A stretch of 6,813 nucleotides of DNA from Gemmatimonadota bacterium (GTDB lineage: Bacteria > GCA-2686955), in the NCBI GenBank assembly GCA_026991065.1, contig JALXCG010000267.1, positions 1 through 6,813 of the forward strand, written 5' to 3'. The translations under genes and the position numbers were made by a program. Below the pieces are notes generated by a model. It had not been told where the DNA came from, ran no database searches, and saw nothing but the letters and a program-made list of their open reading frames with translations. Below, one piece after another: positions 1-4,608 of the stretch. Every line of letters starts with the position of its first letter. Position 1 is the stretch's first letter.

Positions 1-855
1 GGAGGCGAGACAGGAGAACCGGAACTGCTGCAGCGATTCCGATGTGGAGTTAATCAACTTCATATACCAAAGGAGATCGGTGATCGGGCGGGCGATCGGG
101 GTTGGGACCGGTACCGGAAAGCCGCCGGAGAGCTTGACTACATTGCGCAGGGGGATGGCACCATCACCGACGACATTGTAGACACCGGTCGCGTCGCGCC
201 GATCGCAGGCGCGCAGCGTAGCGGAAACGACGTCATCCACATGCACGAACTGGAAGAGCGGGTCGTAGCCCATGACGACAGGGACGACGGGGTTGGAGAG
301 ATAGTCGGAGAGGTAGTTTTGCACCTTCGAGCCGGTCATGGAGCAGGGGCGCAGGATGACCAACTGACAATCCGGGTTCTTGCGCGCGTACTGGCGCATG
401 AGCCGCTCCACCTCGACCTTGTCGACCGCATACTGGATGTTGCGATTGGGGCGCACCGGGTGCTCCTCGGTCATATAGAACGGATTGTTGCGGTGAAACC
501 CGTAAACCGTGGTGCTGGAGAGGAGGATGATCCGGCGGACTTTCGCCATGTGCGCGGCACGCAACAAGTTGAGTGCCCCAACCAGGTTGATCTCATGCAT
601 CTCGCGGCGATTGTGGATCGGCTTAACACTGAATGCGAGGTGGATGATCGTATCCACTCCGAGAGAGGAGAAGAGGCGTGGGACCAACGAATTACGGATG
701 TCGAGCCGGAAATGCTCGACGTTTTCGTGGGGAATCGGCTGTGGGTCGCGCACATCGATCCCGATAATGCGCTCTACTCCCGGTCGTTCCCGCAAGCGGG
801 AAACCAGTTTCTCGCCAAAATAGCCGGCGCTGCCGGTGATGGCCACGATCGACAT
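1..855 (-). CDS. NAD(P)-dependent epimerase/dehydratase, extended SDR family (3' end off window)
   Basis: The 285 codons in the window encode the N-terminal and central part of an extended short-chain dehydrogenase/reductase. Such enzymes use NAD(P) to oxidise, reduce or epimerise sugar or sterol-like substrates in the cytoplasm; the substrate here cannot be read from sequence. Visible hallmarks are the nucleotide-binding loop TGSAGYFG (residues 7-14), an acidic residue after the second strand (D34, usually favouring NAD over NADP), D52-I53 near the adenine, HLAF (72-75), SSTTVYG (113-119), and the catalytic pair Y142 and K146 in YAVDK. LRP (168-170) and FQFVHVDDVV (201-210) also fit the family. 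The start is set by AAGGAG at 861-866, five bases upstream of the ATG; a second ATG at 857-859 is out of frame. It lies 87 nt downstream of lspA on the same strand and is probably co-transcribed. The stop is beyond the left edge. The family is certain and the exact reaction unknown. Confidence 0.93.
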   Translation of the reverse strand, partial: MSIVAITGSAGYFGEKLVSRLRERPGVERIIGIDVRDPQPIPHENVEHFRLDIRNSLVPRLFSSLGVDTIIHLAFSVKPIHNRREMHEINLVGALNLLRAAHMAKVRRIILLSSTTVYGFHRNNPFYMTEEHPVRPNRNIQYAVDKVEVERLMRQYARKNPDCQLVILRPCSMTGSKVQNYLSDYLSNPVVPVVMGYDPLFQFVHVDDVVSATLRACDRRDATGVYNVVGDGAIPLRNVVKLSGGFPVPVPTPIARPITDLLWYMKLINSTSESLQQFRFSCLAS

Positions 856-942
856 GCATTCTCCTTATGGGTGACGCGGTGCCGCGAGCAGGCGCCCTGT
901 GCCGCCGGCGGTGAACCAGTCAGCCTCGGCAACTGCCGCAAG

Positions 943-1428
943 CTAAATTGTAGCGCGTCGCTCCTCCAGCCACAAAGCGATGCTCAGAAGAATGGCGCCG
1001 CAGCTGATGCAGATGTCCGCCACATTGAAAATAGGCCACTGCATGAAGCCGAGGTCGTAGGGGCCCAGAAAGTCCACGACGCCGAGATCCCAGCGAATTC
1101 TATCGATCAAGTTTCCCAGGGCGCCGGCGGCGATAAGGGGCAGCACAATGGCTCGCAGGCGTGCGCTGGCCGGAGTGCGGTGATAGTAGATCAGCAACCC
1201 GAGCATGGCGATGATCGAAAAGAGAATGAAGGCGAGCCGGGAGTGATCGCCGAAGTGCAAACTGAAGGCTGCTCCGCGGTTGAAACTGAGTGTGAGTGGC
1301 AGGAGCGGGCCGATCGGTTCAAGGGTCCGGCCCGGCTCAAGGGCGTGCAGCGCCCAGGATTTGGTGGCGAGGTCAGCGCCGAGGGCGGGGAGAAAAAGAG
1401 CTAGAAAGCGGAGCCAATGATGGCGCAT
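943..1428 (-). CDS. lspA: Lipoprotein signal peptidase (signal peptidase II)
   Basis: This encodes a 161-residue inner-membrane aspartyl protease that cleaves the signal peptide of diacylglyceryl-modified prolipoproteins just before the lipobox cysteine. Length and layout match the family, with four hydrophobic segments at about residues 5-18, 65-81, 93-108 and 133-153. Conserved features are D19 and K23 in the first helix region, the FNRGAAFS block (49-56), and the two catalytic aspartates D109 (in GALGNLIDR) and D138 (in FNVADICIS). The frame stays open upstream to about 1638, but that extension is Pro/Ser/Arg-rich and unlike any LspA. The ATG at 1428 gives the family-typical N-terminus, although no good Shine-Dalgarno sequence precedes it. 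A possible promoter lies at 1561-1590. The downstream partner is the SDR gene. No lipobox protein is visible in this window, so the substrates are encoded elsewhere. Confidence 0.96.
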   Translation of the reverse strand: MRHHWLRFLALFLPALGADLATKSWALHALEPGRTLEPIGPLLPLTLSFNRGAAFSLHFGDHSRLAFILFSIIAMLGLLIYYHRTPASARLRAIVLPLIAAGALGNLIDRIRWDLGVVDFLGPYDLGFMQWPIFNVADICISCGAILLSIALWLEERRATI

Positions 1429-1560
1429 GGGGGAATTCTGGGAAGGAGTGGATGTGGCTAACGGGTTTGAACGAAAGTGTTTGCGGGACCCTGGGGAGCG
1501 TGGGCAAGGCGTGGGCGTCAGAGGGGTCGCAAAAACTGGCCTTTTGCTGAAATTCGGAGT

Positions 1561-1590
1561 AATGTATCGGCTTTTGAGGCGCAACGTCAA
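1561..1590 (-). promoter_or_regulatory. Candidate sigma70-type promoter for lspA and the downstream SDR gene
   Basis: Read on the minus strand, TTGACG (1590-1585, five of six matches to the -35 consensus) is followed by an 18-base spacer and TACATT (1566-1561, four of six matches to the -10 consensus). Transcription would start near 1553 and give lspA a leader of about 125 nt. The position, between the divergent genes and facing lspA, is sensible. The match is by eye only, and one such hit in a 234-nt gap could be chance. I found no equally good pair facing the porin gene; TTGCTG (1544-1549) and TATCGG (1565-1570) on the plus strand are only 15 bases apart and weak. Confidence 0.35.
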
Positions 1591-1613
1591 AGAGGGCGTT
1601 GTCGCTGCGCGAT

Positions 1614-1630
1614 CGGATCGGCCGGATCCG
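1614..1630. repeat. Perfect inverted repeat upstream of the porin gene (operator or leader hairpin candidate)
   Basis: CGGATC (1614-1619) and GATCCG (1625-1630) are perfect inverted copies separated by five bases (GGCCG). The element ends 32 bases before the porin start codon. It could be a binding site for a dimeric regulator or a GC-rich hairpin in the porin mRNA leader. A second, weaker inverted pair, CAACG (1582-1586) and CGTTG (1597-1601), lies just upstream. Function is inferred from position only. Confidence 0.4.
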
Positions 1631-1662
1631 ACACTCACGTCTCACTCTATCACGGGGCGCAC

Positions 1663-2883
1663 ATGATGAAATTTGCTACTGCTAGTTTGCGTTTGGCTCC
1701 CATGGCCTTCCTCGCGGTTCCTCTCTTGGCGAGCAATGCCTTTGCTATCAAGGGCGACGATGGCTCGGAGACCACCTTCAAAATCAACTATCGCTACGAG
1801 TATGTCGACGTTGACGGGATGGACGATCCCGCCAGCACGCTGAACGCCGACATTACCATTGGCTACAAGACCAAGGCCTACGAAGGGCTCTACGCCTATT
1901 TCGAGACCGAGACCGTGGCCAACACTTTCCTCGACGACTACAACAGCACCGCCAACGGTAAGGTTCAGTACCCGGTGGTCGCGGATCCCGAAGGTTCCGA
2001 GATTAACCAGATGTACTTCGGCTATGCCGGCGATGCCGTGCCGGATACCAAATTCATCGTGGGTCGTCAGCGCGTCATTCTGGGCAACGCCCGCCACGTC
2101 GGTAACGTCGGCTGGCGTTTGAATGAAATGACTTACGACGCCGCAGTCGCGGTCAACAACTCGGTCGAGAACTTGACCCTGATCGGTGCCTACACCTGGA
2201 ATGCCAACAGCGTCGTTGGCACCAACATCCTGCTGGACACCGGTGTTATTTTCGACGCCACGTACAATGTGCAGGACTGGGGCAAGTTCGAAGCGCTCAG
2301 CCAGCTCTATGACTTCACCGATCTGGCCCTCGATTCCGCGACCTATGGTGCGCGCTTCTACGGTGGCCACAAGCTGAGCGATTCGTTCAAGGCACTCTAT
2401 GACCTCGAATATGCCCTGCAGACCGATTTTGGCGATCGCGATTCCTTCTCCGCCAACTACTTCCATGTCGTGCTGGGTGGCGCTTTCAGCGATTACTACA
2501 TCAAGGGCGCGATGGAGTATCTCGGCAGCGACGACGGCAACGCCGCGTTCGCCTTCCCCACGGGTACCAACCACGCCTTCAACGGGTGGGCGGATCAGTT
2601 CCTCGGCACTCCCGCCGCGGGCCTGATGGACATCTACGGTGTTGCCGGCGCGAAATTCTCGCAGGTCGAAGGCCTGGCGGCGAAGGTGATCTTCCACGAC
2701 TTCTCGTCGATCGAAGATGTCGGCACCAGCACTTTGCACTACGGCACCGAGTTTGATGGCGTGGTCACTTACAAGTATGACAAGCACCACAACTTTGGTG
2801 CGAAGTTTGCTCTCTACAGTGACGATGAACTCGGTAATCCCGACGTGACCAAGGCTTGGTTCTGGTCCTCTTATAACTTCTAG
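1663..2883 (+). CDS. Alginate-export-family-like outer-membrane porin
   Basis: This 406-residue precursor is a predicted outer-membrane beta-barrel, probably a diffusion channel; the substrate is unknown. A Sec signal peptide is evident: positive residues K3 and R10, a hydrophobic core, and the AFA site (26-28), leaving about 378 mature residues. The mature protein alternates short aromatic-rich strands with acidic, Gly/Asn-rich turns and ends in the terminal phenylalanine (SSYNF) expected of a BAM-assembled barrel. Two blocks resemble alginate-export-type barrels as I remember them: GRQRVILGNARHVGNVGW (134-151) followed by RLNEMTYDA (152-160), and HAFNGWADQFLGTP (304-317). The long open frame reaches upstream to 1477, but the signal peptide fixes the start at tandem ATG codons at 1663 and 1666; GGGG at 1654-1657 is only a weak ribosome site. 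The gene stands alone, ending at an intrinsic terminator. The family name does not mean it exports alginate: no alginate gene is present. Confidence 0.88.
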   Translation: MMKFATASLRLAPMAFLAVPLLASNAFAIKGDDGSETTFKINYRYEYVDVDGMDDPASTLNADITIGYKTKAYEGLYAYFETETVANTFLDDYNSTANGKVQYPVVADPEGSEINQMYFGYAGDAVPDTKFIVGRQRVILGNARHVGNVGWRLNEMTYDAAVAVNNSVENLTLIGAYTWNANSVVGTNILLDTGVIFDATYNVQDWGKFEALSQLYDFTDLALDSATYGARFYGGHKLSDSFKALYDLEYALQTDFGDRDSFSANYFHVVLGGAFSDYYIKGAMEYLGSDDGNAAFAFPTGTNHAFNGWADQFLGTPAAGLMDIYGVAGAKFSQVEGLAAKVIFHDFSSIEDVGTSTLHYGTEFDGVVTYKYDKHHNFGAKFALYSDDELGNPDVTKAWFWSSYNF

Positions 2884-2931
2884 TCCGGAAACCGCCTGCG
2901 TTCGTTTGTGAGCGTCGGCGATGGTCTGCGC

Positions 2932-2987
2932 AACGCCGCGTCTGGCGCTGCTCCTCTTGGGAGCTGCGAGGCGCGGCGTTTTTCTTT
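2932..2987 (+). terminator. Rho-independent terminator of the porin gene
   Basis: A perfect 9-bp stem pairs AACGCCGCG (2932-2940) with CGCGGCGTT (2972-2980), and the strand continues as TTTCTTT (2981-2987). The 31-base loop itself contains a hairpin, GCTCC (2950-2954) with GGAGC (2960-2964). The stem begins 48 bases after the porin stop codon. On the minus strand there is no T-run after the stem, so it should act only on plus-strand transcripts. It separates the porin from the next gene. Confidence 0.88.
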
Positions 2988-3078
2988 GAAGCATTGCGGA
3001 AGCACGAATCGTATGATTGAAAGATTGCTGCAGCCATCTTCCCAACTTGCATGCCGGTCTTCTTCCAGGAGTGTTCCT

Positions 3079-4041
3079 ATGTCGTTGTCGTTCTTACGCC
3101 GAGCAGTGTTTCCACTCTTGGCTTTGCTTGTTCTTGCCGCAGCTCCCGGAAACGCTCGTGCTGAAGAGAGCGGGGCGGTGATTCTGGACCGAATGGCTGA
3201 GGCAGTGGTGAAGAAGCTGGATCTTGGGAGCAAAGCCGCCCCGCGGCCGTTGGCCGGGAGTTTGAGTGCGACTTTCACCGCTCCGGGCTTTGGGGGCGTG
3301 CCGATCGATTTCTCCGCCAAGTACAAGAGCCGTCCCCCGCAGGATTTTCAGGCGGACATCACCTCCTCGGTCGGCGACTATCTGCTCCGGGTCAATTCCA
3401 AGACGGTCACGATAGTAGCCAGTGGCGACAAGCGCTTCTACACCACGGACCGGGAGGATCGCGCGCGTTCCAAACCAAAAGATACCGAGAGCGAGATCCA
3501 GGATATTGAGACCGGCCTTAAGGAATGGCTGCGGGAATACCGGGTTACGGCGGTAAAAGAGGTGGCGAATGCTCCCGGGGGAAAAGCCTGGCAGGTCGAT
3601 CTACAACCCCTCTCGAAATCCGGTTCAGACGCGGTGGAGCGGATGGAGTTCTATGTTCTGCAGAAGAGCTATCTGCCGTGGAAGGTGAACGGATATTCCA
3701 GCGCGGGCAAGTCACTAACCGCTCAGTTCGAGTATCAGGGAGGCGAGCCCGTTGTGCTCAATGCCGATTTTCATGACTCCGAGTCCGCTGCCAAGGCCCG
3801 CTTTGATCTCGCCTATGACAAGGCGGGGATTCTGCGCGCCCTGGATGGGCGTGTGGATGGCGGCGATGAAGGTGTCCTGGAACTCAAAGCCGAGTTGCGG
3901 CGTAAAGTGCAGGTCAGTGACGCCGATTTCTCCTATAAGCCAGCGGCAGGCATGCGCCCTGCGAGCCAGGAAGAGCTGACCATGCTCTTCATGACACGTG
4001 TAATGGGACTAGCCATTGGCGCGGCGATGAAATCCAAGTAG
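3079..4041 (+). CDS. Exported protein of unknown function, probable LolA-like fold
   Basis: This encodes a 320-residue precursor with a clear Sec signal peptide: R7-R8, a hydrophobic stretch (9-22) and an ARA cleavage site (26-28). There is no lipobox cysteine, so the product should be soluble in the periplasm or secreted rather than a lipoprotein. After a short helical start (31-48) the chain looks like consecutive antiparallel beta-strands: 60-84, 88-123, 168-178, 187-220, 224-248 and 264-287. A charged, probably helical insertion lies at about 124-165. The pattern, with WQVDLQP (171-177), MEFYV (189-193), LPWKV (199-203) and a closing FSYKPAAGM (284-292), recalls LolA/LolB-like or DUF2092-like domains that hold hydrophobic ligands. 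That is a fold impression, not an assignment. The start is set by AGGAG at 3067-3071, seven bases upstream of the ATG. The gene follows the porin terminator, so it needs its own promoter; TATGAT (3012-3017) is a possible -10 element without a well-spaced -35. I cannot name the function. Confidence 0.82.
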   Translation: MSLSFLRRAVFPLLALLVLAAAPGNARAEESGAVILDRMAEAVVKKLDLGSKAAPRPLAGSLSATFTAPGFGGVPIDFSAKYKSRPPQDFQADITSSVGDYLLRVNSKTVTIVASGDKRFYTTDREDRARSKPKDTESEIQDIETGLKEWLREYRVTAVKEVANAPGGKAWQVDLQPLSKSGSDAVERMEFYVLQKSYLPWKVNGYSSAGKSLTAQFEYQGGEPVVLNADFHDSESAAKARFDLAYDKAGILRALDGRVDGGDEGVLELKAELRRKVQVSDADFSYKPAAGMRPASQEELTMLFMTRVMGLAIGAAMKSK

Positions 4042-4317
4042 TTCGATTTTGCTAATTCGGGCGCGTGACAACGAGTTCAATTGGCATTAGATTTCTCCAT
4101 ACGAAAAGCTTTGTCTTGGCTGGCGCGATCAGTTGCCGCTTTTCGCGCCTTCACCCGGAGTGCTTCGCCCTTGATCTTTTCTGCCTTCCTGCCGTTGCTC
4201 TTGGAGACGCGCGTTATCTGTTTCCATTGAGCGGGGTTGGGAGTAGGGCGCACTTCGCGTGCCCCTCGGCAGATCGAGAGCATGGGGTTGGCTCTCCACC
4301 AACTGCTGAGGTCGCCC

Positions 4318-4596
4318 ATGGTCACAGTGCCGGAAATTGCGCAAGCCCTTGAAATGAGTGACGACTACGTCCACCATCTGCTTGATACCTATGCGCAATG
4401 GGTTCCCTACGGAGGGGGCGGGGACACGCCCCGAAGATATCCCGCTTGGGTGGCTGCCGCCGTTGCCGATATTCAGCGGTTGGCGGATGAGGGGTACCCC
4501 CGGGACGAGGTGATTCAACGAGTTGGCGAGCGCTATGGACGCGCCAACTTGGATCGATCACCTGAGCCAAGGCACATCGACCGTGTGATGTGGTGA
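4318..4596 (+). CDS. Small MerR-like helix-turn-helix protein
   Basis: This encodes about 92 residues with the layout of a MerR-type DNA-binding domain and nothing else. A helix-turn-helix at residues 3-23 (VTVPEIAQALEMSDDYVHHLL) is followed by a Gly-rich wing, RRYPAWV, and a second helical pair (VADIQRLADEGYPRDEVIQRV, about 49-70), equivalent to the MerR region that reads the operator. The long C-terminal dimerisation helix and effector domain of classical MerR proteins are missing, so it may be a minimal regulator or an excisionase/adaptor-like DNA-binding protein. The start is uncertain. ATG 4318 has GAGG at 4308-4311, six bases upstream, and gives the usual MerR N-terminus. ATG 4282 would add 12 residues (MGLALHQLLRSP) that could form a preceding helix, but has a poorly spaced ribosome site. 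A TTG at 4237 follows an in-frame stop. The gene ends 12 nt from the convergent M16 gene. Its targets are unknown. Confidence 0.7.
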   Translation: MVTVPEIAQALEMSDDYVHHLLDTYAQWVPYGGGGDTPRRYPAWVAAAVADIQRLADEGYPRDEVIQRVGERYGRANLDRSPEPRHIDRVMW

Positions 4597-4608
4597 CTCG
4601 GGCCCTCG

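Noticed and set aside
108-117. Ten-base palindrome CCGGTACCGG.
   Set aside because: It lies inside the SDR coding region within Pro/Val codons and is explained by codon content.
241-1404. A 387-codon plus-strand open frame antisense to the SDR and lspA genes.
   Set aside because: It spans two well-supported minus-strand genes and the gap between them, and its translation shows no recognisable domain.
1452-1550. A 32-codon plus-strand frame preceded by AAGGAG (1443-1448), as a possible leader peptide.
   Set aside because: The spacing to the ATG is only three bases, the translation has no signal or attenuator-like features, and it would lie mostly upstream of any plausible porin promoter.
1429-1638. 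N-terminal extension of LspA by 70 residues in the same open frame.
   Set aside because: The extension is Pro/Ser/Arg-rich, precedes what is normally the first membrane helix, and covers the divergent promoter region.
1642-3045. A 467-codon open frame on the minus strand running through the whole porin gene.
   Set aside because: It is exactly antisense to a gene with a signal peptide, family motifs and a terminator. Its translation is a low-complexity run of Val, Gly, Ile and Glu, and such frames are common opposite GC-rich genes.
4065-4352. A 95-codon plus-strand frame in the gap before the HTH gene.
   Set aside because: It starts at a GTG without a ribosome site, its translation has no consistent character, and it overlaps the HTH gene in another frame.
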